Shown one piece after another: positions 49,991-61,719 of a stretch of DNA of 64,000 nt. Both the position numbers and the translations under genes were made by a program. The notes under the pieces are model-generated. The model was not told the DNA's origin, searched no databases, and worked only from the letters and a program-made list of their open reading frames with translations. Within the stretch, counting starts at the first letter, position 1, and every line of letters starts with the position of its first letter. Origin of the DNA: Lithospermum erythrorhizon (Eukaryota; Streptophyta; Magnoliopsida; Boraginales; Boraginaceae); assembly GCA_019722365.1 (NCBI GenBank), contig JADFUC010001995.1, forward strand, positions 434,001 through 498,000, given 5' to 3'.

Positions 49991-52699
49991 TGATTTTGTC
50001 CCTTCTTTGCTGCTTGTTGGAAAATTCGGAACTCTTTCAGATCCTCTATTTTTAAATCATAGTCTCCTCATAAATCACATAATTTTAACTACTATTTTTA
50101 AAAAATGTGTAGGATCCATTACTTTAAATTTTACTAATAGTGAAAGTCTTCTGAGAAATTTTGAATAATATCACAACTTTTATTGTTCTTTTACTTAGCA
50201 TAAAATCTTTTTATTATGAAATCACAATAAATTAATTTATTAAATGTTAATTTACCCTTCATCTTTCACATAACTTAATAACTAAAGCTAGATTCGCGTC
50301 GTTCACTTGTCTGAGGCCCAATTCTGCCACTCACTACCGCTTAACGTTTTACTGCAAAAGCGATTATGAACCCATCTTTTCAATGGAGGTAATAATAACG
50401 GTAGTAAAATATTATGAACTTTTTACACAATTTTCATTAATTGTATTAAAATATTATGAATTTTTTGAAATTCAAAAAAAAAATATTTTGTGAAATGAAG
50501 ATAAAGTGATAATGGAATAGAGAGAAATTAATTTGACATCCTGAATAACACCCTGCTGGAGCTGTTGCTAAAAAGTGGGTATTATTTGATGGTGCTAAGT
50601 TGATGTGCTTGAAATAAGCATCAAATTTAATGTGCATTTGTTGTAGATGGTCTAAGCACACCGAAACAGTAACTTTGAGGGGTGAAAGTATAAATTTGTC
50701 CTGGATAGCATTGTGTGGAGCCTTGCTGACTGACTTTATGACGATCGTGTCTTGGGCGCTTGATGCTCAGCCGGTCGATTAAATTAATGCTGCGATCGTA
50801 GCCATTTTGATGTTTGACAATGCGAGAGAGAATATTGCCTGAGCTTACGTGGCGAGAGGTTTGGGGATTATAGAAGGCTTGTTGTGGGCGCCGTCAGTGA
50901 GTGCAGGCTGGTGGCTTGGCCCATCTTTTGAGGTTGCTTGCAATCTTGTGAAGTTGAAGGCATGCAAACATGCTTTTGATTTCTATAAAATGAATGATGT
51001 AACGTTAAGTGGTTATTTTTAGTATGTGGCATTCACGGAAGTTCTGCTTTTGAGTATCTACTGCTTTTGACCCCATGTGAATGAATGTTTTTATTGTTAA
51101 ATAAATTTGTCTTGAAAATTGGAAAGTTCATCTGAGAATACCACATTATAATGTAAGCGACACGTGAATTGTCGAAAATAATTGTCGAAAGTTAAATTAT
51201 AGAAATTGTCGAAATAGGCATTCTGATGAAGGTAGTAACAATTAAAATTTGGTGGAACTGAATTCCGTAGGTGGCATGATTTGTTTAGAGGGGTAACAAT
51301 TCGATGCAGACACTTCAACCACATTTTCTTGTGTTGACTAATCCCAGTTGATAAATATATCAACTTCGAGGCTACGATGGTGAATAGAGAACTTTGATAT
51401 CTTTATCTTTAATGTTTAAATATACCAGATATTTTCACCGATGTGCTTAAGATTGGCGAATTTAAAATTGATCGGAACGAAGATAATACGAAGCGTTCGA
51501 CATCTGTGATTATAGCGTATTATAGCATTATAACGTAATATAACGTGTTAGCATATTAAGTTATTTTACATATATGTAGCCCTATGAACAAACGAACAAA
51601 AATATAAAGGTCATGGATTCACCTAACTCAAATCGATTGAAAAATTAAGAAAAATTGAAATCTAGTTTATTGCTTAGTAAGGTATTGCTTGTTGTTGGGG
51701 GCTTTGATAAAGTTAGGTGTTTGTTGTTTTAAGAGTCAAAGGAAAAAAGTAAAACAGATGAATGCAGGAAGAAAGAATAAATGGGAGGGAGATAGAAAAA
51801 AAAAAAAAAAGAGGAAGGGGAGAGAATAATGAAATCGGTAGGAAAGAAGTGAGTGTATTTGATTGATTTTAATCGAGGGGAGTAAATTAGTCATTTCGTG
51901 AAAAATATGGTATTTGTTAATAAATTTTTTGTGTGTATGTAGTCGAATAATCTAGTTGAGCTTGTGGTATTTTGAAAATTTCTCTAAGTCTTCTGGGCAG
52001 AAGCAAGATTGACGCGGAATTGATTACTATTCCGCATCCTGGCAATTGTAGTTTTCAGCGAAAACACTAACATCAGATGTTTAGAACCCAAAAATAATTA
52101 CCTTATATGTTTGACAACAATAAAAGACATACAAAAGCTAATTCCCTTGGATTTTATGCAATTCAGTGTTTGGTCTAATAAGCACAACAATGACGAGCAT
52201 TAAGGATTTTGTTACGAGCTTTTCAATGAATCAATTTGCATGTTAATCTAATCCATTCCTCTATATGCATGTGGCTGACTTTGTTCCCCTATTTTGTGTT
52301 TGGATTCTGCTATCACCAAGTTACAACACAATACTAATCAAATATACAGGAAAAACAAATGAAAACATGCAAAAAATAATCAGAATGAATTTTTATCATA
52401 ATTGGAAGAGCTAAACTAGCATGACTAAAACTAAAGCTCACTGGAAATGTGTTTCTATGTATTAACAAAAAAGGAGCAAAATCATGACCCTCGCGGGTGC
52501 TCTGCCTCCCTGTAGCTTCACACAAAAAATCACTACTCTACTTTACATCATGGAGAATGCTCTATAATGTCAGCACTACCATCCGCTACTCTCTTAAAGG
52601 ACACTGAGGGTCACCTGTAGTCCCTGATTGATTCGATTCCTAAGTTCGTCTAGCCAGACTTCATCATGCCTTTCGATTTTGTTCTGATTTTATTGTACA
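49991..52699. other. Intergenic, no gene seen
   Basis: 50040-50680 is AT-rich spacer. 50700-51600 is irregular, GC-richer up to about 50980, with broken frames. 51601-52500 is AT-rich spacer with an A-run at 51790-51810. The last 150-200 bases before 52700 are likely the 3' UTR of the PRR gene. Confidence 0.45.
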
Positions 52700-55600
52700 C
52701 TAATCAGCTGAGGTGCCAGTAGGAGCGTCGTTATGTACCTGACGAACAAACTGTCCCTTCACCCGTGGTCGCTGCTCAGCAAGTTTCTTCCTACTTTCAT
52801 ATCTAACCTGAAAGCAAAAATGAGGAAAGTTACAATGAGAATGATTCCATCAGTATGCTTGGGCAAAATGACGTTCCATAGAAATTTGAACTGCATAAAT
52901 TATAATGAACTTTTTTCCTTCTAGTATGGACATGACAAGAAATAAAATAGCAAGAATAGCAGCATACCTTTTTCTCGAAGCATCTCTCTTTCCGCTTCAG
53001 GCGAAATTTGTGTAAAGCTGCTTCCCTTTGCATAGCTCGATGAGAATTCACATCACTCAAAGGATATTGAAACATGTCATTCATCCCTGGAATATCATTA
53101 ACTTTGTTGTTGCTTCGGCAGCTGATACTGTGAAAGTGACTGATAGCCCCATTACCAAAACTGCCGTTTGTACTCTGATCAGTGGCGGAAGAAAAATATC
53201 CATGATCTAAACTTTCTAGTTTATGCTCCTGCCTACTGTCACTTTGTTCAGTGACATCATTACAGGTACTTTCCATCCGACAATTGTACTGATGTAGATT
53301 TTCAGGTCCCTGATCCAGAGGACGAGTATGAATTGCATTTGCTTGGGTAGAAGCTTGCTGATGACCAGATAAACCTGGTCTCTGTGCGGGAAACGACTCT
53401 GATTGCATACAAAATATCTGGGGTATACCATGAACATTGACTAAATTCTCCAACCTTGAGCCTCTCACAGGAATTGGAGCTTGTATTGCTCTCTGCTCCG
53501 GTCTACAGTAGGCGATCTCAGATTGCCCTGGTTGACTGATAGACAGTGGGAAATAATTCTGAGAGCCTATGGTGTGTGCGCGAGCTTCCGAGTTGTAATC
53601 AATGGATATTTGTTTATCAGAATAGTTCTCACAGTATTTCTGCTGATTGCAATTGCTTGGCGCTGTTGATGGTGGCAATGTCCTGTTAACATACCTGAAA
53701 GGACAATATTTTATTCATCAGAAAGCAAATCACAGTTAAAAAAATGTGACTTCTCATCATCCAGTTGATCCATTTAAATGAAATCAAAGTTCATACTAGG
53801 TAATTCGCTCGTGGATATTAATCTTGTAGAAGTAGAAATAATGTAAAGAAACTCTGTGGCAGCAAGGAGTAACCGGAATTAGCTGGAAATATTCTTGGCA
53901 AGTTGTACATTCTCAATTTTACAAGAGCCAGGGTTTGTATTCGCTATATAAATTTTAGGTTGAAACTTTCTAAACTTATTGACATGATCGCAGAAATATG
54001 TAAATGCTTCATAAAGCAATAAGGAAACGAACAAGTGATCCTTCTTTTTCTCAATAAGATAATCACACAACAACCCATGAACTTTAACAGAAACAAAACA
54101 GGAAAAATGAATTGAATTTATAATTTCTAATACAAGATACAGGGTAGGATAGATAGCATATGCACCACTACACCATTCTCTTTTCTGGTCCATCACTTAT
54201 TCTACATGAAAGGAGAACTCTTTATTGGCTATTTTATTTCTCTTGTTTTATATACCACAATAAATATAAATCCAATATGAACCACCTTAAGGCAAAATCA
54301 TGGACCCTAGGCCAAGGCGGTAGGTCTTTGCTACTCTTGCAATGCCTTATTCTCGGCTAACTTTAGGATTATTAGTTAATTAACAAAATAATTGTAGTAA
54401 ACAATAACAATTTATAAAAATTTATATGAAATAAGAAAATTAAATATTCATAATGATGCATTTTTCATTTGATTGAGATCAGATATCGTGATCTTTTCAT
54501 TCCAAAAATGAAAAAAAAAAAAATTGATATGTACAATGGCATTGTTCGCTAATCGATAAAAAAAATTCTAACTACAAAATTTGTTGAATCTCATATTGTG
54601 ATCAGTCCATATAGATTCTTATTTACAACTTAGGATACAATATTTCATTTTCAAGGAAGAAAGAACCTTGATCGAAGGGTGGGAATACGTAATCAGATGT
54701 ATATAATAAGGCAAGAAATCTCTACCTTGAAAAAGCTGATGCATCTGAGTGGTTTAGCCTTGGTCTTTCGTCTAAGCCTTGATTAACAGAGCCACTAGGA
54801 TTAGATCTTCTCAGAGAAAGATCCAACAGTGGTGAAGAATCAATGTTGGTAGTACCAATATTTGGAGTGGGACTTCCATAACTGCATTTGAGGTAGTTAT
54901 TAAAAGCTCCAATCAAGTCGATTGCTTCTCGGGAAGGACTGGCACAAGCATGACTATCGGGAGTTTGACTGACGAAATTCCTTTGTTTCCACTGATCATT
55001 AACATTCTCATCTTCTGTTTTACTAGTTTCACAATCATATCTAGTAGCCACCTGAGGTCCTATTTTCAATATCATATCGTGAAATTAGAATATGATTTTA
55101 AAGTGATAAATGACATGGTTGTGCTATCACTTGAAAATAGAAAATGTAAACTTACCAATAAGCTGTCCCTTCTGCGTTTGCAAATTCTTACTTACACAGG
55201 TAACTTCATGTTGCTTCACATTCTTATCACCAGAAACACACTTGATTCCTTTCGGTTGGGGAAGTTCCTGAGTACATTCTGCTTCTTCGGCATCCATCTC
55301 TGGCTTAGTGCAAGAGCTCTACGTAAGAAAAGAATGTGGCAACTCATGAATTGTTGCAGGCTTTAATGACATGAAGCTAGTTTTCATGAAGACGAATAAG
55401 GCATCCGAGCAATAATGGACAAAAAGTATGGATTCCATACAAATTAGGGTACCTTATAACCATTTGTGGGAGAAATGTTACCTGAGCATCACTTCGTTTG
55501 TCAATACGTTCGTCAGTACTCTGGAGGCAAACTTTATAACCACTCGAATGATTACTTGTAGCATTATTTTCTGCAGTGGCTTCAACCTTTGGTTGTGCAA

Positions 55601-57252
55601 CACTCTCATCCGGAGGCCCATGGGCACCCCCACTTGACTGTTTACAATACCACAAATATCTCAATATTTCTATGTGTGTGTATTTTCATCGGGAATTCAG
55701 TTTCAACATTATAAAATGTTTCATAAGTTAAATAGTGGAAAAGAACTAGACTTACAGCTTGTCTCCTCCAAACATGCTGCCACATATTCTTAAGCTCATT
55801 CTTCCGAACAGGCTTCACAAGAAAGTCAGCCGCACCTCTCAGCATACACTTATAAACAGTACTCACTGAATCTTGAGAGGACATCACTGCATCATAAAGA
55901 AGGAAATGGTAAGTTCAAATAATAACTAGATACGAAAAGTGCAATAGAATAAAAGTTTACATAATTCAACAAAAAATGAGCAATGCCATACTTATAACAG
56001 GAATGTTTTTGCAGATCTCATGCTCCATTATCAAAGTCAGCAAAGCAAATCCAGAGATTGATGGCAAATCAACTTCAGTTAGTATGAGATCTATATTATG
56101 TGGTCTTTTTCTCAGCACCTCCCATGCCTTTAAGCCGTCGGAAACAGCTGCAACTGCTCAATCACAGAGACAAAACACTTAATTTCCAATTATGTAAACC
56201 TTTTCTAAACAAGAGTTTTATAAGGCAATTGAGCCAATTAATCAACAATTTGGAGTATAATTCCTTAACTGAGGCAAATAAATATAATTCATTAGGAAGA
56301 GGATAAATTGCTGAAATTGGGAATTGACAAACCTCAGCATACCGAGACACCTTCATATCAAATCTTAAGTAAAATGATGAAAACTTAACCTAAGGAAATC
56401 ATACCAGAAGGAATTAAAAAAAGATTTACACTACATCATAAGGAGCCAAATTCAAGACTGAAGCAAATAAATTAGGACAAATTTGCTAAATTATGGATCT
56501 TGTAATCAGCAAAGATAAAGCTAAGACAATGAAGTTTAAACTATAAAGATTAAAGATCTGTAACATACAAAATCAAGTGAAAACACGCATTGAGAAATTA
56601 CAATTTCTAATACACTTTCTCAATTAACTAATTTTGTAGATAACTTCACTCTGCTTTGCTATACTAGTATGTCAACTATGACTAGGATTAGACGACTGTG
56701 ATAAAACTATCAAGAACCAATACAAAAGGACTAAAACTCTTGATTAACGGACTTTGCACAATCTCATAGTTGAGCTTCAAATGCTTATGGAATCATTCAA
56801 ACAGAAATTTAAAGCATAATCCGATCCAAATTATCATCAAAGCAAGAGAAATATTTGAAATCTAAACTTCAGCAAAATATTTAATCCTACAAATTAGTTA
56901 AGTTAATCAAACTGATTATCAGTAAATTGGTATAAATTTGACAAATGAACAAACCTCTGAAGCTGCATTTCCTGAGAAGGGCAGTTATAATTTGCCTAGT
57001 TGAATCATCAGCTTCAACTAACAACACCCTCATCACCTTATTAGGAAGAAACCTTTCCCACCTCACCACACCAGAAGAAGCAGCTGCTGAAGTTGAACCT
57101 CCATCAGCACCACCACCATCCCCATCCCCACCTCCACCACCGTCATTAACCACCCTTGTTTGATTCTCAATTTCCATATCTACTCCTTTAGCAATCACTC
57201 CAATTCTACTTCCAACTTCACTGTTCACTACAACTTCTCCCATATTTTTCAA
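52700..57252 (-). CDS. PRR5: Pseudo-response regulator, PRR5/PRR9 clade (circadian clock repressor)
   Basis: Exons on the minus strand: 57252-56955, 56153-55992, 55886-55756, 55637-55482, 55318-55156, 55059-54726, 53694-52968, 52807-52700. These total 2079 nt, 692 residues plus stop, in frame with GT-AG at every junction. A Gly/Asp-rich stretch (residues 38-52) precedes the receiver-like domain (about 74-190): [55 protein letters not shown]. The phosphate-accepting Asp is replaced by Glu126, as in all PRRs, so it cannot join a phosphorelay. The linker is Ser/Asn/Gln-rich. The C-terminus has the CCT motif (about 638-683) split by the last intron: [20 protein letters not shown] then [23 protein letters not shown]9/7/5 bind DNA through CCT and repress CCA1/LHY (family knowledge). 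Receiver sequence is closest to PRR5 (also called PRR95/59), though PRR9 is not fully excluded. An alternative start is the next Met, at residue 4. Confidence 0.93.
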
Positions 57253-58220
57253 GATTCTAGTATCTTCAATTCACAGTACCAAATTATGAGATGATTATTT
57301 CTTCTACTAAAAAACTCAATCTTTTTCCTATTTCTCCCTAACCCACATATAGAAATGATATAATTATGACTTTTTCTACAGGAAAAACTCAATCTTTTTC
57401 CTTTCTCTCCCTAACCCACATATAAAAGAGTGATCTTTTGCAATAAATTACGAGATTATGAGATAATTATGAACTCTTCTACTAACAACCCACAATTTTT
57501 TTCTCTTTTTTTCTCAAGAACCCACTAATAAAAAAGTGATCTTTTGATGTTCTGTAATATCTTATCCAATTTCTTTTGTTAACAAGTAGTACAATATTGT
57601 TTGTCAAACTTATTCAACATGTTGATGCCCAAAATAATATCTTGAAAGTGGACAACAACATGGTGATGTTGGACCTCCTTTAACAACCTCAAATCCAATG
57701 GTTCAAATTAATTCTTGCAAGAAATTAATGGGGTAGTTGAAATTTGGAAAAAGAGAACGATTTTGAAAAGATGGAAAATATCTAGGACATAGGTCGTTGA
57801 AGTACAAGTGTGTGGTCGGAAATTGCCACGTAGATAGAATCTGAAACTCAAGCGTCATTGGTTCATTGGTTTGCTCTCTTCTTCTCTTCAATTTCATTGG
57901 GTGGCTATTAATATTCTTTTGACTTAAAATATGAATTGTGAAGCTACAAAAAGTCTAGATCATGCCGTATATTTTGTTTTGATATTCTTTCATACATAAT
58001 GTTAAGATCATGATGTAGCTATGTAAGTTTTACTTTTTGTTGTTAAATTAAAGTATAAAATAAAATAATATTCATGTCACAATATTAATTATGCATAATA
58101 ACAGAATGTTACAACGTGACGTATTATCAATTCTCTACTAGTATATAGTTTAAAATTATTTTGTTAAGAGAGAAAAAAAAATCCAATAAAATGAGTATTT
58201 TTTAGGATATATCGATTCTT
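57253..58220. other. Upstream region of the PRR gene
   Basis: Two imperfect copies of a leader-like block (CTCAATCTTTTTCCT, CCTAACCCACATATA) occur at 57315-57355 and 57388-57423. Clock-type motifs are listed separately. No coding sequence. Confidence 0.6.
57556..57783. promoter_or_regulatory. Evening element and CCA1-type motifs upstream of PRR
   Basis: AAAATATCT, the canonical evening element, lies at 57775-57783 on the plus strand. The core AATATCT also occurs at 57556-57562 and 57636-57642. All are 300-530 bp upstream of the start codon. In Arabidopsis, CCA1, LHY and RVE8 bind such sites in PRR5 and PRR9 promoters (family knowledge), so the position makes sense. Confidence 0.6.
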
Positions 58221-58635
58221 TGATGATTAATTAACGTAGCTAATCACAAAATGCTTGAATTCATAAATATATTATATCTGAAATAAGCATGGTGTATTGG
58301 CATCGCCAGCCCAGTTAGAGCGATGAATAGAATATCGGTGGAGAGATTATTACGACGAAGCAGATTGATTGAGGAAAGAAAGATTCTCGCCTTTCTTTTA
58401 TAAATCTGCTTTAAGTATGTATTTGATAAATATTTTGTCACATGCTCGTTAGATATTATGGTGAGAATATAACAATTATTAGCTATATTGAAAACTAATA
58501 ATGAGATTTGCGGTTTTCCGTATTAATATGATAATAAACATCCTACTTAATGACCGTATAAATAAGGAAGAATTCAAATGTTTTTTTTTTTGAAATAATA
58601 ATAATATTATTACGTTTGAAAATAAGCAATTATAC
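58221..58635 (-). repeat. LTR-like direct repeat, left copy
   Basis: Aligns to 60332-60745. The best-conserved part is 58530-58630. Confidence 0.65.
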
Positions 58636-59039
58636 GTTAAAGAGCGATCAGTTGAATTTGGGAAGCGTCATCCATAATCAAAATCGACTCTTTAAGTTTG
58701 GCGGCTGAGGTCAATCATTTCAATGACATGAGCACTCATTGAGCGAGAACCATCGAACTTATGTTGTGATTATATCTTCATGTCATGACGCAAGCGATCG
58801 ATATTAACCGCATAAGTAAATTAGCGAAAATAAGCGACACACAAATTTATAGGGTTCACTGATGTGAAAGGTACGTCACATTCTTTAGCTATGAGAAATC
58901 ATTAAAAGCGAGAAATAGAAAGATTATTCTGATTACACTGTCAATTTAAACGGTTCGATTGGGTAATGCTTTATAACTTGAGCCGATACCGATAACAAAG
59001 TACTCATAATATTATTGATGATGATTGATATAAAAATTT

Positions 59040-59400
59040 TCAAAGATAAAAGGCCCAGGAGGTCGGGACTTGGTCGAGAGGCCTGTAATTACAGCCTTTG
59101 CTCCCAGGCCTCTCTTGTTTGCTTTCATTAAAATTTAGTCTTGAATTCCAACAAGCTTGCCCCAGTTCTGAATCACGCCACCATAAGTTCCCAGTAAGGG
59201 ATTTTGATCTTGAACAGATCTTCAATGACTTGCAAATATTCTTTTGCACTCTCGATTTTGGGAATGGAGGTTTTGATGATGGTATCGATCAACATTCGCA
59301 TAAACATGATGGATTCAATTTAGAATGGCGTTTGTTATCGCCGAAGATGCTTTGGCAATCGGATGTTGTTAGTAGCAGAGCCATGTCCAATTAAGTAGCA
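59040..59400 (-). pseudogene. Copia gag fragment
   Basis: On the minus strand one frame reads MLIDTIIKTSIPKIESAKEY, then LQVIEDLFKIKIP, the pattern IKxSIPxxxxAKEYLxxIExxF of Copia gag (UBN2-type). Upstream the frame is broken. A 10-bp perfect inverted repeat, GAGAGGCCTG, sits at 59076-59085 and 59105-59114. The plus-strand open frame 59098-59394 is the antisense shadow. Confidence 0.65.
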
Positions 59401-60331
59401 CGGCTTCAACTAGCTCTTTCAGATTCACGAGAAGTTAGTTGAATTGGGATTCATGTGGATGCGGCCAATTGAGGTAAGATTTTAAAGATGAGGTAACTAT
59501 AATTTAAAAATATAAGAATTTAGAACTAAAATAACACATATAATAATTTTGATATAAATAAATAACGTAATTAAAAGTCTTTCGTGGGTAGTTACCTAAA
59601 AGCTATATATATGATGTTGTTTGATATCATAGTTCCAAAAGTTATAGTTGATGTATTAATTGAATAAATTTCTTAAGTATTGTTCAAATAGATGAATATT
59701 ATTTGTCTGTGGACAATTATAATCCAAACATTTGACCAATATAAATTATTCACATAAGATGAAACATAAATATGCTAGTATTATAAACATGCTTAGTACA
59801 TCATATACGTAGGCATATATTAAAATTGATAATTTTATGCTTGTATGTTATAGGTTAAATACTTTATTAAGCTATTTCATCAGAAAATATTAAATAAGAA
59901 GCATATTTTATCATTACATTAAATCAAGTCAAATGATAGGCATATTCATTCTATATAAATAACTATCAGTATTTGCTATACTATTACAGCTACACTACTT
60001 TTAGATCATAAGAGATCAAAGACGAACAATTTTCAATTCTTTATGAAGTTGTCTCACCAGAAATATGAAAATCATCACCTAGTACTTGCCATGTGATCAT
60101 AGCTACACTACTTTTAACTAATAACATAAATCAAAGAATTGTGACAGTACCAGGAATTCCCTATATCAGGAATACTCTATGTAATGAATCGGTCAAATAC
60201 AGTAGTGCCAAAAAAAATCATACGGAAGCAAGAATATATTCGTAGGCGTAATAATTGGATCAATATATAGTTAGCAACATATTGATATGAATGTCGATGC
60301 GTGTAATCATAGCGCCGGATATCGCGTGTTA

Positions 60332-60745
60332 GATGATTAATTAAGCGTAGCGTAATTCAAAAATCTTCAGATACATGAATATCGTATATATGTCATCGCT
60401 TGTAAATTGTATTAACGTCACATACAGCGAATTGCCGGCGTAAATAGAATTTTATCGGAGGTGTCACGAAGCTAACTGATTGGGAAAGATTTTTCATAGC
60501 ACTGCGCATAAATCTCTTTGGCCCATGTGTATTCGTATAGATAGGTATAGAGGCGCTTTATTTCTTCATCATAATTCGTATTAGCTATCAATGAAATTTA
60601 ATAATGTAGATATTTATATGGTTGTAACGGTTTTACAATATTAATATGATAATAAGCATCCTCTTAATGTCGTATTAATGAGGAAGAATCCAAATATTTT
60701 TGAAATAATAATAATATTATTACATTTGAAAATAATATTCTTACA
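60332..60745 (-). repeat. LTR-like direct repeat, right copy
   Basis: Partner of 58221-58635; ends TTACA. Its first 200 bases are strongly altered compared with the left copy. Confidence 0.6.
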
Positions 60746-61584
60746 TCAATATCGTAAGTAATAAAATTATAATAATAAAAGGTAACATAAAAAAAATTAC
60801 ATAATGTAAAAAATGTTAAAAACAAAAAATCATTATTAAAAAAATAAATACTCAATTAATATGTACGAGAAAGAAAGACGGCTCTTTGAGATATTTTTGT
60901 AAAAATAGGGCATATGGTTAATTTAGTGGGCTCTACCAACATGATATTTTGGGTTTTAGTGTTGTTTTATGGATAGTAGCTTGACACGTGGAATGTCCTG
61001 CTATTGCTATTGATATTTTTTTTGTGGCTTTGGAGTTGTCTAACCCTACTTTGTTCTTCGGCAACTAAATACTCCACCGAATTGCATAACTATACTTAGA
61101 ATTCATAAATGTGTGAAACCTTCATGGGATGAATTCATGATTATTACACTAATAAAGAATGATTATTACTCATTCTTTCTTGTACTCTGAAACTCTAGAA
61201 GCGGGACCTATGGTTTAAGTTTAACAATTACTAATTTGAGTAGATTCATCAAATTATAACATGTACAATTTGATGAATTCATGATTATCATATAACAACG
61301 TAATAAGTGTAATAAACAATATTTAAGTGGAAAAAGAAAGGATTTTTCAATTCATATTAAATTTATGATCAAAATGAGCCAGAGAATTACTCAACTTTGC
61401 TTTTTAGTAGTTGAATATAGGACTGAGATGTGATAGCGGTTATCTTCTTTTATTTGAAATGGATGGACTAGAGAAAAAGTTTGCAATTTATGGTTGTGGT
61501 TTCATTCTTTTTTCAACTCAAATAGCTGTAGACATGTAGTGTACATTACCACCAAACTACTACTCTTCTATTCTACTGTATTAC
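60746..61584. other. AT-rich spacer
   Basis: Includes A- and T-runs (60780-60850) and ordinary unique-looking sequence. No gene or transposon domain is seen. Confidence 0.5.
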
Positions 61585-61719
61585 TATACACACCCAAATA
61601 GTTTTTAGTGAAATGACAGTTTTACCCTTAATAAAACTTTATAACTACTACATTTGTACATAAAGGGGGCAAAATAGTCATTTCATCGCCCGACTATGTA
61701 CTATTTGGGTGTGTGTATA
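61585..61719. mobile_element. Foldback MITE-like element, about 135 bp
   Basis: The left arm TATACACACCCAAATAGT (61585-61602) is complementary to 61700-61719 (two extra bases). The pairing continues inward: 61607-61629 (GAAATGAC...TTTTACCCTT) against 61662-61686 (AAGGGGGCAAAATAGTCATTTC). Arms of about 45 bp with a short AT-rich loop fit a non-autonomous DNA transposon. The superfamily is unclear because the target duplication is not obvious. Confidence 0.7.

Larger units (their letters stand above)
58221..60745 (-). mobile_element. Short LTR retrotransposon with gag only (TR-GAG-like)
   Basis: Two direct repeats of about 410 bp, 58221-58635 and 60332-60745, share GATGATTAATTAA at the start. 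Near the end they share TATTAATATGATAATAA and TTTGAAATAATAATAATATTATTAC. The 1.7 kb between them holds only a Copia gag fragment on the minus strand. Just inside the right copy (about 60311-60324) lies a poor match to the complement of an initiator-Met primer site, which would make that copy the 5' LTR for the minus strand. Much of both copies is irregular, so the edges are approximate. Confidence 0.6.

Noticed and set aside
49806..50168. 120-codon plus-strand open frame
   Set aside because: Antisense to the DUF4283 part of the LINE, then runs into AT-rich spacer.
54950..55366. 138-codon plus-strand open frame
   Set aside because: It lies antisense to exons 5 and 6 and the intron of the PRR gene, whose minus-strand frame closes exactly and carries conserved motifs.
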